DNA from: Selenomonadaceae bacterium
GTDB lineage: Bacteria; Bacillota; Negativicutes; Selenomonadales; Selenomonadaceae
Length of the DNA stretch: 44,810 nucleotides
Direction of reading: 5' to 3'
Assembly (NCBI GenBank): GCA_017477125.1
Contig: JAFUXN010000127.1
Location: 1 to 44,810 of the forward strand
Shown here piece after piece: positions 1 through 8,882 of the stretch (the stretch's first letter is position 1; every line of letters begins with the position of its first letter). The notes under the pieces were generated by a model, which was not told the DNA's origin, did no database searches, and worked only from the letters and a program-made list of their open reading frames with translations. A program made the position numbers and the translations under genes.

Positions 1-379
1 GGGCGAAGGTTGAAGAGAGGGGCGCCCGTCTTCTAAGCCGGCGGCTCGCCCCACTGCCCACACGGTCGGCGCTAAAACTTGATCCGAAGCTCAACGGTTG
101 GGGTGGCGATGAAAAGTAGGGGCGCCCGCCTTCGATGCCGGCGGCTCGCCCCCATTGGTCGGCGCCGAAATCTAACCCCAGGCTCAACGGTTGGGGTGGC
201 GGCGAAAAGGACGAGCGCCCGCCTACTCACGGGGCGGCTCGCTCGGATCATTTTGTAGGCGCCCAATAAAAGTTTTGGGCAGGAAAATGTTGTGGGCGAA
301 GGTTGAAAGGTTGGGGCGCTCGCCTTCGATGCCGGCGGCTCGCCCCATTAACCAGAAACTCAACAGTTGGGGACGGCGA
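1..379. repeat. Array of four GC-rich palindromic repeats, no gene
   Basis: No credible gene lies here. Four related hairpins sit at about 18-52, 119-153, 211-246 and 313-346, spaced 92 to 102 bases apart. Each has a GGGGCGCCCGCC-type left arm and a GGCGGCTCGCCCC-type right arm around a short loop (often TTCGATGCC). Between them recurs a CTCAACGGTTGGGGTGGCG-like segment (about 91-109, 182-200, 360-378). The third copy is the most diverged. The stop codon of the neighbouring ygbA-like gene sits directly at the edge of the array. A related but distinct palindrome family lies at the right end of the window. The function is unknown; the copies may be intergenic palindromic elements or act as transcription-stop hairpins. 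Confidence 0.75.
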
Positions 380-877
380 TCATTTTTTCTTCTTCTTCTT
401 TTTGGATTTCGACTTGGGGGACTTCGTCGCGTTGGCGATCTTCGCTTTGACTTTCGCCTCCGCCTCCTTCTGCTTGTCCGTCGATTTCTTGTCCCGCTCC
501 TGCTTGGCATAATCCACGCCCAAACTCTGCAACTTATGTTTGACCGTCATGATCGGGTGGGACAACAGCATCTTGCGTTGAGACGATCTCATAACCTCAA
601 GGAAATCTCGCGTCGGCACCTCTCCAAAGCATGGCGTCTCGCACCGATCGCATATCGGTTTCGTGATCCCGTACGGGCATCGACTGATCTTCATGAACAC
701 CGTCGTCAACAGCGCCGTGCACTTCGGACAGAGTTTGTCGCCCTCGGTGTTGTGGTTCGCTCGGCAGTACACTTCGAACGTCTTGCGGATATTCTCCTTC
801 TCCTTCGGCACGTTGTTGACCTGCTCGGGCGGCTTGCGCTTCGGCAGCAAACTTTTTATCTTATCAAGAAGTCCCAT
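380..877 (-). CDS. ygbA: YgbA-family (nitrous oxide-stimulated promoter family) cysteine-rich protein
   Basis: The 165-aa product matches the YgbA_NO family by its conserved cysteine pattern and spacing: YCRANH, LCPKC, CPYGITKPICDRC, CFG and then the MLLSHPIMTVKHKL segment. The family is linked in enterobacteria to nitrosative stress, but its biochemistry is unsettled; the cysteines suggest metal or Fe-S binding. I chose the ATG at 877 rather than an upstream in-frame ATG at 919 because an AAAGGAG ribosome site lies 7 bases upstream of it. After the conserved core (about residues 25-110) comes a charged tail ending in a run of seven lysines, encoded by an A-rich, TTC-repeat-like tract at 383-405 (plus-strand view) that could slip. 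The gene stands alone, divergent from the glycosyltransferase run. Confidence 0.8.
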   Translation of the reverse strand: MGLLDKIKSLLPKRKPPEQVNNVPKEKENIRKTFEVYCRANHNTEGDKLCPKCTALLTTVFMKISRCPYGITKPICDRCETPCFGEVPTRDFLEVMRSSQRKMLLSHPIMTVKHKLQSLGVDYAKQERDKKSTDKQKEAEAKVKAKIANATKSPKSKSKKKKKKK

Positions 878-914
878 AATGCTCTCCTTTGTCATTGATG
901 TTTTACACGTCTTT

Positions 915-943
915 ATCATAAACCAAATTCACGGCAAGCGCAA
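915..943 (-). promoter_or_regulatory. Predicted sigma-70-type promoter of the ygbA-like gene
   Basis: Read on the minus strand, TTGCGC (938-943) is followed after 17 bases by TATGAT (915-920). It lies about 40 bases upstream of the ATG at 877 and within the 91-base divergent intergenic region. It is assigned only by match to consensus. No equally good plus-strand promoter for the glycosyltransferase run was found in the same interval. Confidence 0.45.
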
Positions 944-968
944 TGTTTTTGCCGTCGAGAGGATCACC

Positions 969-2066
969 ATGAAACATTTAAAACTCTCAGCGTGTTGGAT
1001 CGTTCGCAATGAGCAGGACGATCTCCAACGTTCGATCGACAGCGTCAAGGGGCAAGTCGATGAAATGATCGTGGTCGACACCGGCTCGACCGATCGCACC
1101 GTCGAGATTGCTCAACGGGCGGGCGCCGACGTATTTCATTTCGATTGGATCGATGACTTCTCCGCTCCGAGGAATTATGCGATCGAGCAGGCGACGGGCG
1201 ATTGGATCATCTTCCTTGATGCCGACGAGTATTTTATCGAGCCCGAGAAAGTTCGTCGAGCGGTGGAGAAGTTTGCGGTCAAGGACGCGATCTTGATCCC
1301 GCGCATCAACATTGATCCCGAGCGCGGCGGTCGAGAGGTCAGCCGAGATTGGAACGCGAGGATATTCCGTCGAGCGCCCAACCTTCGTTATCGCGGGCTG
1401 ATCCATGAGAACATCGCCAACCTCAACGGCAAGCTCGAATACATCTTCGCCGACGCTCGATTGGCGACGTATCATACCGGTTACAGCTCCGCGCGGATCG
1501 AGAGCAAGTTACGGCGCAATCTGAAACTGATCGAGCTTGAGATTGAGCGGGACGGTCACCAGGTGCGCCACGACATAGCGTTGGTTGATTGTTACTACGG
1601 ATTGGGCGATTACGAGCGGGCGATCGAGCATGCGAGACGGGCGTTGACGTCGGAAGCGGGAGCGGTGACGGGGCGCGGCAATCTCTATCATAAGATGCTC
1701 GATGCGATGAGGGCGTTGCATTATCCCGACGAGCAGCAGTTGACGGTGGTCGACGAGGCGATCCGAACACTGCCCCAACTGCCGGAGTTCTACGCCGAGC
1801 GTGGAATGATCTTGTGCGGGCTCAATCGGCTCGACGAAGCATATTTGGAATTTCATAAGTCGCTGGAGGTGTGGCGTCGCATGCCGTCGACCGTCCATGA
1901 GAACTCATACTTTGCGGCGGCGGTCGGCAAGGTGTATGCCAGACTTGGAGAGTTCGAACTGCTGGTGGGCAACATCGTCGAGGCGCGGAAGAATTTTGGT
2001 AAGGCGGTCGAGCTCGAGCCCGGCAATCAAGAATTTAAGAGGCGTCTGGCTCAATTGAAAGGGTGA
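969..2066 (+). CDS. GT2-family glycosyltransferase with C-terminal TPR-like helices
   Basis: A 365-aa protein. Residues about 5-110 form a GT-A (GT2) domain: SACWIVRNE opening, VVDTGSTDRT for nucleotide binding, DDFSAPRN, and the metal-binding FLDADEY (DxD-type). The rest is helical with TPR-like repeats (for example YYGLGDYERAIEHARRAL and the C-terminal VGNIVEARKNFGKAVELEP). ATG at 969 is preceded by GAGAGG; the open frame runs further upstream but without domain homology. It is the first gene of a nine-gene plus-strand run and is directly followed by a paralogue. Given the OGT-like and FliB genes downstream, the likely role is glycan transfer in flagellin or surface-protein modification. 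The sugar donor and acceptor cannot be told from sequence. Confidence 0.85.
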   Translation: MKHLKLSACWIVRNEQDDLQRSIDSVKGQVDEMIVVDTGSTDRTVEIAQRAGADVFHFDWIDDFSAPRNYAIEQATGDWIIFLDADEYFIEPEKVRRAVEKFAVKDAILIPRINIDPERGGREVSRDWNARIFRRAPNLRYRGLIHENIANLNGKLEYIFADARLATYHTGYSSARIESKLRRNLKLIELEIERDGHQVRHDIALVDCYYGLGDYERAIEHARRALTSEAGAVTGRGNLYHKMLDAMRALHYPDEQQLTVVDEAIRTLPQLPEFYAERGMILCGLNRLDEAYLEFHKSLEVWRRMPSTVHENSYFAAAVGKVYARLGEFELLVGNIVEARKNFGKAVELEPGNQEFKRRLAQLKG

Positions 2067-3167
2067 ATGGAATTGAAGAAACCAAAGCGCGCCGTCAAGT
2101 CGAAGGCGCAACTGCTGATGGAGATGTCGGCGAAGAAATTTGAGGCGTTGAAGGTGAGCGCGTGTTGGATCGTGCGCAATGAGGAGAATACGTTGGCAAA
2201 CTCGATCAACAGCGTGAAGGCGTACGTCGATGAACTGATCGTGGTCGACACCGGCTCAACCGACGGGACGATCGAGATTGCCGAACGATTTGGGGCGAAG
2301 GTGTTCAAACTTGATTGGGCGAACGACTTCTCCGCTCCGAGGAACCATGCGCTCGAGCAGGCGACGGGCGATTGGATCGTCTTCCTCGATGCCGACGAGT
2401 ACTTTGTTGAGGACTGCGCCAAAAACATTCGTCAGTCGATCCAATTGGCGGTCACGAAGAAGAGGAGCGCGCTGTTGATCGAGCTGGTGAACATCGATCT
2501 TGACGACAACAATCGGGTGCTCGATTCGACGTACTTATGTCGAGTGTTCAAGGCGGGCGCGCGCTACGTCGGGCGGATACATGAGGAGCTTCGGATCGAC
2601 GGCAAGCCGCTGATGAAGACGTTGACGGTGCCCAACACCATCATGCAGATCGTGCACACGGGATATTCGAAGGGGCTCAATCGGGAGAAGGCGGCGCGCA
2701 ATTTGAAGATGCTGTTGGCGGAGCTGGAGGCGACCGACGAGCCCGAACGCATTTACGGATATCTGGCGCAGTGCTATAATGGATTGGACGAGTACGCGGA
2801 GGCGGAGAAGTATGCGCGGCTCGACATTGAACGCGGGCGCCGTGACTCAACGTTTGCAAGCTCGTCGCATCGCATACTGATCAACATACTGTCGAAGGGC
2901 GATGTGGATCGGCTCGATGATCGATTGGCGGAGGCGAGGCGTGCCGTTGAGGACTTCCCGACCATGCCCGAGTTCCGCGCGGAGCTGGCAGAATGCTTGG
3001 CGGCTTCGGGCGATTACGAGCGGGCGATCGTCGAGATGAAGGCGGCGCTCAAGAGCTTTGAATCGTATCGCGGGCTCGAGCCGACGATGTTTGATCAATC
3101 GATGGCAGCCTTCGCCGCCGAGCGGATCAGGCAGTGGAATAAAATTTTGTTGGAGGGAATTCGTTAA
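2067..3167 (+). CDS. GT2-family glycosyltransferase, tandem paralogue
   Basis: A 366-aa paralogue of the preceding gene, beginning at the base after its stop codon. It has an N-terminal basic extension of about 30 residues, then the same GT2 signature: SACWIVRNE, VVDTGSTDGT, DDFSAPRN, FLDADEY, followed by TPR-like helices (AQCYNGLDEYAEAEKYARL; AASGDYERAIVEMKAAL). About 80 bases around the DDFSAPRN-to-DADEY segment (2320-2400) are nearly identical to 1147-1227 in the upstream copy, while the rest has diverged, so the pair arose by tandem duplication with either strong constraint or gene conversion in the catalytic core. Probably part of the flagellin or surface glycosylation pathway; specificity is unknown. 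Confidence 0.85.
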   Translation: MELKKPKRAVKSKAQLLMEMSAKKFEALKVSACWIVRNEENTLANSINSVKAYVDELIVVDTGSTDGTIEIAERFGAKVFKLDWANDFSAPRNHALEQATGDWIVFLDADEYFVEDCAKNIRQSIQLAVTKKRSALLIELVNIDLDDNNRVLDSTYLCRVFKAGARYVGRIHEELRIDGKPLMKTLTVPNTIMQIVHTGYSKGLNREKAARNLKMLLAELEATDEPERIYGYLAQCYNGLDEYAEAEKYARLDIERGRRDSTFASSSHRILINILSKGDVDRLDDRLAEARRAVEDFPTMPEFRAELAECLAASGDYERAIVEMKAALKSFESYRGLEPTMFDQSMAAFAAERIRQWNKILLEGIR

Positions 3168-6100
3168 ATGCGTAAGATCAAAGTCAATAAAAAGGACGCC
3201 GAACGCAAAAATAAACAGGTCGCGGTGGTTCTCGAGGAGCTCTTCGATGCTCACTTGAAACTGCATGACCGAGACAAAACAATCGAGCTTTGTAAAAAAC
3301 TGCTCGCCCTCAATCCAAAAGATCCGTACCCCGTCGAGAAGCTCACATCAATCTGCATCGATCTTAACGCCTACGATGTCGCCAAGGCGGGCTCCGATTA
3401 CATGGAATCGCACTTCCCGCCCAGTGGTTATCGCGTCTTCCTCAAGTCTCGAGTGTGCGACATCAATCAAGATTACGGCGGCTGCATCAAATACGCGGAG
3501 GAGGCGCTCACCATTCCGGGCAACGAGCTCCTCACCAAGATGATGATCCACAACATTCTCGGTCACGCGTATCGATACGTCGGCGACGCCGAAATGAGCC
3601 TCAAGCATTACGAGATCAGTGCGATGACCGACATCTCCGTCGGCAAGGGCACCGACCGCTACAGTTATCTGTTCGGAATCAAGTGCGACGACTACAGCAA
3701 TTATCTGTTCAGCCTCCACAACGTCAACGTCAGTCGCGAAAAAATTTTTGAGGGCGTCGAACATTATAATGACATCTTCGCCGACATCAAACCGTTCACT
3801 TACGACCCGACCACTCACCCGCGCCACAATAAAATTCGCATCGGATACATCTCGCCCGACATTCGTCGGCACGTCGTGGCGTTCTTCAGCTACGCCTTCT
3901 ATAAATCCTATGACAAATCCAAGTTTGAAGTCTATTGCTATCCGAAATGCCCCGAGGACAATGTCAGCGCCGAATTTAAAGAGGGCGTCGACGGTTGGAA
4001 CAACATTCTCCACGACAGTCCCAAGGCTGCCGCCGAGAAGATCAGAGCCGACGAGATTGATATCCTGGTCGACCTCAGCGGACACACCGCCAATAACTGT
4101 TTGAGAGTGATGGCTTATAAGCCGGCGCCCGTCACGATCAGCGGCATCGGCTGGTTCAACTCAACGGGCTTGAAGACGATTGATTACTTCCTCGCCGACA
4201 AATTCACCGATCCCGAAGGGCTCAACGATCGGTTCTTCACCGAAAAAATTCTCCGCCTCCAACATTCTCACTTCTGCTATATGTGGCACGACGCGCCCAT
4301 GGAGATTAAGCCCGCGCCATGCTTGAGGAACGGCTACGTCACATTCGTCAGCTTCAACAATTTCATCAAGACCACCGACGAGGCATTGAAGGCGTGGGCG
4401 ACGATCCTTGAGCGCGTTCCCAACTCCCGACTCTATGTCAAGGGCAAGGCGTTCCGATCCAAGTACGGCATCGACCTCGCCGTTCGACGTCTCAAGGAGG
4501 CGGGCATTCCTCTCGAACGCGTCAAGATGGAGCCCGACGAAATGAATTACCTCGTCAAGTATGCGACGACCGACATCGCGCTTGACACCTTCCCTTATCC
4601 CGGCGGCGGCACCACATGCGACGCGCTCTTCATGGGCATTCCCGTCATTACGCTCGTCGGCGAACGGCATAACGGTCGATTCGGTTACTCGCTGCTCCAC
4701 AACATGGGGCTCGATGAGCTTTGCGCGTTCAGCGAGCAGGAGTACATCGATAAGGCGGTCGAGCTCGCCAACGATTACAATCGGATTACCGAATATCATT
4801 TGACGATCCGTCGGCGCATGAGCCAGTCGCCCGTCATGAACGATTCGATCTACATGTCAGAGCTCGAGGCGGCTTACGAAAAAATTTATAACGCTTGGAT
4901 CAACGGCGAACCGCTTCCCGATTTCCACGACGACGAGCCGCCCATCACTCCCGAAGACGCCGCTCAATATTATCAACGCGCGCTCGAATACATCAACGCC
5001 GAGCGGCAGTTCCATGACGGCATCATCAAAAATATCGTCAACGTCAAGCGCGCCGATTATTGGCTCGAGCAGGCGGCGAAGGCTGACGCTCACGACCGCG
5101 CGGAAATTCATCTGCAGCTGTCCTACACCAAACAATATCTTGCCAATCCCGTCGCCGCTTACGAGAAAATTCAAGTCGTCGAAGAGTGTCTGCCCAAACG
5201 CGAGAATGATACGCCTCCGCTCGTCGCTCAATCGTTCACTCCCGTCGTCGAGCAACGTAAGTTCAGCCGCGACTTCCTCAAACAGTATCACACGCGCCGC
5301 GCAAAGTTGGCGATGGTCAACAGTAATCCCACCGACGGCGTCAAGCACTTCAACATCGCAGTCAATCTCACCGACGTTCCCACCGAGCAGGCGGCAATCT
5401 TCAGCGCCGCGCTCCATTATCTCCATTACCTCAACCTGCCGAGCGAAGAACTGATCGCCAACATCTTCCGCTATCAAAACATCTTCAGCGATGTCAAGCG
5501 CTTCACCGAGTTCGAAGGGATTGCTCAATCCAAACGCGGCGACCGTCGGATCAGGATCGGCTACCTGCTCCCGAACTTCAGGCTCAACAACATGTTCTCG
5601 CTCTCGTGCGCGCCCATGGTCTGCGCCAACAAGCAACAATTTGAGTGCTTCGCTTATAAAACGATCGAAGGCGAAGATTACTACTGCAATCTGCTCAAGA
5701 AATCTCCGCTCGAACACTTTGTTGAGGTCGTCGGCATGACGCCCGAACAGATCGCTCAACGCATTCACGACGATCAGATCGATATCCTTGTCGATCTCGG
5801 CGGTCACAGCGAGCTCAGTAATCTTCCAATCATGGCATATAAGCCCGCCCCGATTCAAATGACCGGTTCCGGTGCGCTGTCAACGTCGGGGCTCAAGACC
5901 GTCGATTACTTCTTGACCGATGAGATTGCCGATCCTCCCGGGCTCCACAACAAATTTTTTGCCGAGAAGCTCCTCTACCTCCCGAGCCAGTTCAGTTACA
6001 TTGCACGCAACGATGTCGCCGAGCCGAGCGACGCGCCCATGGTCAAGACCAAATTCGTAACGTTCGGCTCCTTCAACGATTACCAATCGCTCACCGACGA

Positions 6101-6635
6101 AATTCTTGGCGTCTGGTGCGAGATTCTCAAGCGCGTCCCAAATGCTCGATTGATCATGCGCGCCAAGGAGTTCAACAGCGACGCCGTCATCGATGCCGCT
6201 TACAAACGATTGAAGGCGCTCGGATTCAATATGAATGCCATCTTGTTCATCGGGACGGCGTTCGATCACATGAAAGATTTTCAACGCATCGATATCGCCC
6301 TCTCGACCTATCCGCAAACCGATCCCGCCATGACCATCGACGCGCTCTACATGGGAGTACCGGTCATTTCGATCTACACCGGTCGTCGCGACACTCGTCT
6401 GGCGTTCGATCTGTTGAGCCACGTCGGATTGCCGGAGCTCGCTTGCGAGAACGCTCAAGATTATCTCGTGAGGGCGGTCGGGCTCGCTACCAACCTCGAT
6501 ACGCTTAACACTCTGCATAAGAATTTGCGTGCGATGATCCGTCGCGCCCAAACCATTAACCCCGGTAATTATGTCGCCAACCTCGAGCAGCAATATCGTC
6601 GACTGATTGATGATTATCGGATCGAGGCGATCTGA
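3168..6635 (+). CDS. Double-domain O-GlcNAc transferase-like (GT41/SPINDLY) protein with TPR segments; second domain probably inactive
   Basis: An 1155-aa protein containing two OGT C-terminal catalytic-type domains. The first (about 220-590) follows a TPR-like region and keeps the residues that matter in human OGT: His235 in SPDIRRH (His498 equivalent), Lys401 in NNFIKTTDE (Lys842 equivalent) and Thr482-Thr483 in GGGTTCDALFMG (UDP-phosphate binding). The second (about 785-1150) has the same fold signature (ILVDLGGHSELSNLPIMAYKPAP) but Asn807, Ser974 and Met1055 at those positions, so it is predicted not to catalyse transfer and may serve acceptor binding or assembly. ATG at 3168 follows GGAGGG and adjoins the upstream stop codon. 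fliB directly downstream suggests flagellin Ser/Thr as the acceptor; this is inference. Confidence 0.88.
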   Translation: MRKIKVNKKDAERKNKQVAVVLEELFDAHLKLHDRDKTIELCKKLLALNPKDPYPVEKLTSICIDLNAYDVAKAGSDYMESHFPPSGYRVFLKSRVCDINQDYGGCIKYAEEALTIPGNELLTKMMIHNILGHAYRYVGDAEMSLKHYEISAMTDISVGKGTDRYSYLFGIKCDDYSNYLFSLHNVNVSREKIFEGVEHYNDIFADIKPFTYDPTTHPRHNKIRIGYISPDIRRHVVAFFSYAFYKSYDKSKFEVYCYPKCPEDNVSAEFKEGVDGWNNILHDSPKAAAEKIRADEIDILVDLSGHTANNCLRVMAYKPAPVTISGIGWFNSTGLKTIDYFLADKFTDPEGLNDRFFTEKILRLQHSHFCYMWHDAPMEIKPAPCLRNGYVTFVSFNNFIKTTDEALKAWATILERVPNSRLYVKGKAFRSKYGIDLAVRRLKEAGIPLERVKMEPDEMNYLVKYATTDIALDTFPYPGGGTTCDALFMGIPVITLVGERHNGRFGYSLLHNMGLDELCAFSEQEYIDKAVELANDYNRITEYHLTIRRRMSQSPVMNDSIYMSELEAAYEKIYNAWINGEPLPDFHDDEPPITPEDAAQYYQRALEYINAERQFHDGIIKNIVNVKRADYWLEQAAKADAHDRAEIHLQLSYTKQYLANPVAAYEKIQVVEECLPKRENDTPPLVAQSFTPVVEQRKFSRDFLKQYHTRRAKLAMVNSNPTDGVKHFNIAVNLTDVPTEQAAIFSAALHYLHYLNLPSEELIANIFRYQNIFSDVKRFTEFEGIAQSKRGDRRIRIGYLLPNFRLNNMFSLSCAPMVCANKQQFECFAYKTIEGEDYYCNLLKKSPLEHFVEVVGMTPEQIAQRIHDDQIDILVDLGGHSELSNLPIMAYKPAPIQMTGSGALSTSGLKTVDYFLTDEIADPPGLHNKFFAEKLLYLPSQFSYIARNDVAEPSDAPMVKTKFVTFGSFNDYQSLTDEILGVWCEILKRVPNARLIMRAKEFNSDAVIDAAYKRLKALGFNMNAILFIGTAFDHMKDFQRIDIALSTYPQTDPAMTIDALYMGVPVISIYTGRRDTRLAFDLLSHVGLPELACENAQDYLVRAVGLATNLDTLNTLHKNLRAMIRRAQTINPGNYVANLEQQYRRLIDDYRIEAI

Positions 6636-7868
6636 TTGGATTTCAAGAAGAATTTCGTGTGTGTCGAACCCGAGTACGTCAAAGATTTTCGTTGCGACGG
6701 ACGAAAGTGCAATGCAAAATGCTGTCGCGGCTGGCAGGTTGATATCGATCGGCGCACCCATGAAGTTTATAAAAGTATTTCCGACCGAGAGATGCGCACC
6801 AAGATTCTCGACAACCTCTATTGGAACGAGCCGACCAATACCTATCGCATGAACCTCAATCAAACGTCGTGCCCCATGCTCGGCGACGATCTGCTCTGCT
6901 CGATCCAAAAAACTTACGGTGCCGGCTACCTGTCGAATACATGCGCCGAGTTCCCGCGTCGCACGTTCGTGATCGATGATTTTGTCGAACGATCGTTGTC
7001 AATGACGTGCCCCGTCGCCGCCGAACTCGCTTTACTAAATCCCGAGCCCATGAAACTCGTCCGCACCAAGCTCAACACGACGCGCGCCGCATGCTTCTTC
7101 TATCGGAGCAATCAAGAGATGCCCGCGCGGAAGTTTTTATATCAACTGCAATCGATCAGTTTCGACGTCCTGCAGGATCATCGATTGACGCTCAATCAAC
7201 GGTTGAAGGCGCTGGCGATCGTCATGTCGGAGCTCGACAGCCTGATCCACAACGGCAGGGAGCAACAGCTTGAATTGGTCTCGCGCGTCTACCACTCTGC
7301 CGACTACTTTCAATCGCTGACAGCGCGGGTCAAATCGATCCCGTTCGTCCTGCCGCACTACATGACTACGATGTTCGGATTGCTCGAGACGCTCAACGCC
7401 AAAGCGATCGTGTACTACTCGCCGACGCAGAGGGTTTTCGTCAATTATCCGATTCAAGCGTTTCAGACCGACGAGACGATCACCACGTGGCAACAGATGG
7501 CGACGGTCTACGATCGGAACATCGAGGCATATCGGGAGCATGTGCTGACGCGGTTCGGGCATGTGGTCGAGAATTATCTGGTGCACAGTTTCTTCGCGGG
7601 CATCTACCCCTGCCACGCGCCCATGACTCTGCTCAACAATTATCTGCTGTTCCTGACGTTGTGGAAGTTCTTTGAGTTCGGATTGATCTCGATGGCGACG
7701 GTGATGGGCGAGAAGTTTTCGCTCGATGATCTGTTGGAGTTCATAGAGCGGTTTGCAAATCGGCTCGACCATGCGTCGCTGTTCCATCAGATGACGTTGG
7801 ATTTCATCACCAAGGAATTATCCGAGCCGATCGAATTTCTGTCGGGTCTGGTCGACGACGGCGTTTGA
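6636..7868 (+). CDS. fliB: Flagellin lysine-N-methylase
   Basis: A 410-aa FliB-family protein, the enzyme that methylates surface lysines of flagellin. The N-terminal Fe-S-type cysteine cluster is clear: FRCDGRKCNAKCCRGWQ (Cys20, 25, 29 and 30), followed by CPML, LLCSIQ, LSNTCAEFPRR and LSMTCPVAAEL. The remaining, mostly helical half carries few recognisable motifs, as in the family. The start is a TTG at 6636 placed right after the upstream TGA, which implies translational coupling. Its position behind three glycosyltransferase genes is the best argument that this operon modifies flagellin. The flagellin gene itself lies about 18 kb away at 26386-29598. Confidence 0.9.
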   Translation: MDFKKNFVCVEPEYVKDFRCDGRKCNAKCCRGWQVDIDRRTHEVYKSISDREMRTKILDNLYWNEPTNTYRMNLNQTSCPMLGDDLLCSIQKTYGAGYLSNTCAEFPRRTFVIDDFVERSLSMTCPVAAELALLNPEPMKLVRTKLNTTRAACFFYRSNQEMPARKFLYQLQSISFDVLQDHRLTLNQRLKALAIVMSELDSLIHNGREQQLELVSRVYHSADYFQSLTARVKSIPFVLPHYMTTMFGLLETLNAKAIVYYSPTQRVFVNYPIQAFQTDETITTWQQMATVYDRNIEAYREHVLTRFGHVVENYLVHSFFAGIYPCHAPMTLLNNYLLFLTLWKFFEFGLISMATVMGEKFSLDDLLEFIERFANRLDHASLFHQMTLDFITKELSEPIEFLSGLVDDGV

Positions 7869-7880
7869 GGAGAGGAGCAC

Positions 7881-8504
7881 ATGACCAAGGTAAAGATTTG
7901 CGGGATCAAAACGATTGAGGCGGCGGAGGCGGCGGTTGAGCATGGTGCCGCCTTCATCGGGTTCATCTTCTTCGATCGCAGTCGTCGATACGTTGAGCCG
8001 AACGTCGCCGCCGAGATATGCCGTCGGGTGCACGGCGTCAAGAAGGTTGGGGTGTTCGTCGACGAGGCGAGCGATGCGGTCAATGTGATCGCCGATCGTG
8101 TGGGGCTCGATTATGTTCAACTGCATGGTCGGGAGACGAGCGATTACGCGCGGGCGATCGAACGACCGATCATCAAGGCGTGGAGGTTCGGCGATAACTT
8201 TGATGTTCGCTCGGCGGACGAGTTCCCTTGCGATATCATCTTGCTCGACAGTTACATCAAAGGCATGGCGGGCGGGACGGGTCAGCTGTTCAATTGGACG
8301 GCGGCGGCTCGTCTCACCGCAGGATTGAGCAAGCCGTTGATGATCGCGGGCGGCATTTCGATTGAGAATGTGGGGACGGCGATTGACATGTTCAGACCGT
8401 TCGGTGTCGATGTGAGCGGCAGTTTGGAGATCGACGGCGTCAAGTCGGTTGAGCTGATCGAGAAATTCATGAGCGCGGTGCGTTCGATAGACGGAGGTGA
8501 TTGA
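7881..8504 (+). CDS. trpF: Phosphoribosylanthranilate isomerase
   Basis: A 207-aa TrpF, converting N-(5-phosphoribosyl)anthranilate to CdRP in tryptophan synthesis. Diagnostic segments are VKICGIKT at the N-terminus with the catalytic Cys, GFIFFDRSRRYV, VGVFVD, VQLHG, ILLDSYIKGMAGGTG with the catalytic Asp, and IAGGI near the C-terminal phosphate site. Length is normal for the family. ATG at 7881 is preceded by GGAGAGGAG and lies 12 bases after fliB. It forms a three-gene block with an ACT-domain gene and trpC; trpA, B, D, E and G are not in this window. Confidence 0.95.
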   Translation: MTKVKICGIKTIEAAEAAVEHGAAFIGFIFFDRSRRYVEPNVAAEICRRVHGVKKVGVFVDEASDAVNVIADRVGLDYVQLHGRETSDYARAIERPIIKAWRFGDNFDVRSADEFPCDIILLDSYIKGMAGGTGQLFNWTAAARLTAGLSKPLMIAGGISIENVGTAIDMFRPFGVDVSGSLEIDGVKSVELIEKFMSAVRSIDGGD

Positions 8505-8873
8505 ATGCGGTTGAAGAAATTATCGAGCCCGATGACGGTGTGCAAGGTATCGACGATGGAGGACGCGATCGCCGACGGGCAATTTCTGTTCATAGGTCGG
8601 ACGGATCGGGAGCTGTCGGTTGTATGCGAGACGGCGCATGTCCCGAGCTCGACGGTCGAACGCGATGACGGCTGGTTGGGCTTTCGCATCGAGGGGCAAT
8701 TGGATTTCTCATTGATAGGAGTGCTGGCGCGCATCTCGAAGGTGCTGGCGGACGCGTCGATAGGAATCTTCGTTGTCTCAACGTTCGATACGGACTACGT
8801 ATTGGTCAAGGCGATCAATTTCGAGCGGGCGATGTCGGCGTTGGTCGATGCGGGCTACGAATTTGTTGATTGA
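8505..8873 (+). CDS. ACT-domain protein (predicted amino-acid sensor) between trpF and trpC
   Basis: A 122-aa protein starting at the base after the trpF stop, with GGAGGTGA as ribosome site. The C-terminal half (about 65-122) has the ACT pattern: FSLIGVLARISKVLADASIGIFVVSTFDTDYVLV, with the typical Gly-to-Leu loop where amino acids bind. The N-terminal part (RTDRELSVVCE) resembles the first half of the two-lobed ACT proteins related to CASTOR-like sensors. No catalytic domain is present. Its place between two tryptophan genes suggests it responds to an aromatic amino acid or to tryptophan-pathway flux, but the ligand is a guess. Confidence 0.8.
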   Translation: MRLKKLSSPMTVCKVSTMEDAIADGQFLFIGRTDRELSVVCETAHVPSSTVERDDGWLGFRIEGQLDFSLIGVLARISKVLADASIGIFVVSTFDTDYVLVKAINFERAMSALVDAGYEFVD

Positions 8874-8882
8874 GGTGAACAG

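Noticed and set aside
1-380. CRISPR array
   Set aside because: Repeats are imperfect, palindromic and about 100 bases apart without uniform short spacers, and no cas gene is in the window.
663-968. Upstream extension of the first glycosyltransferase
   Set aside because: Open frame only; it overlaps the opposite-strand ygbA-like gene and has no GT2 homology before the ATG at 969.
3348-6908. Long open frames antisense to the OGT-like gene
   Set aside because: They mirror the codon pattern of the real gene in this GC-rich DNA and encode no recognisable domain.
7800-7880. Tryptophan attenuator or T-box before trpF
   Set aside because: Only 12 bases separate fliB and trpF; no Trp-rich leader peptide or alternative hairpins fit.
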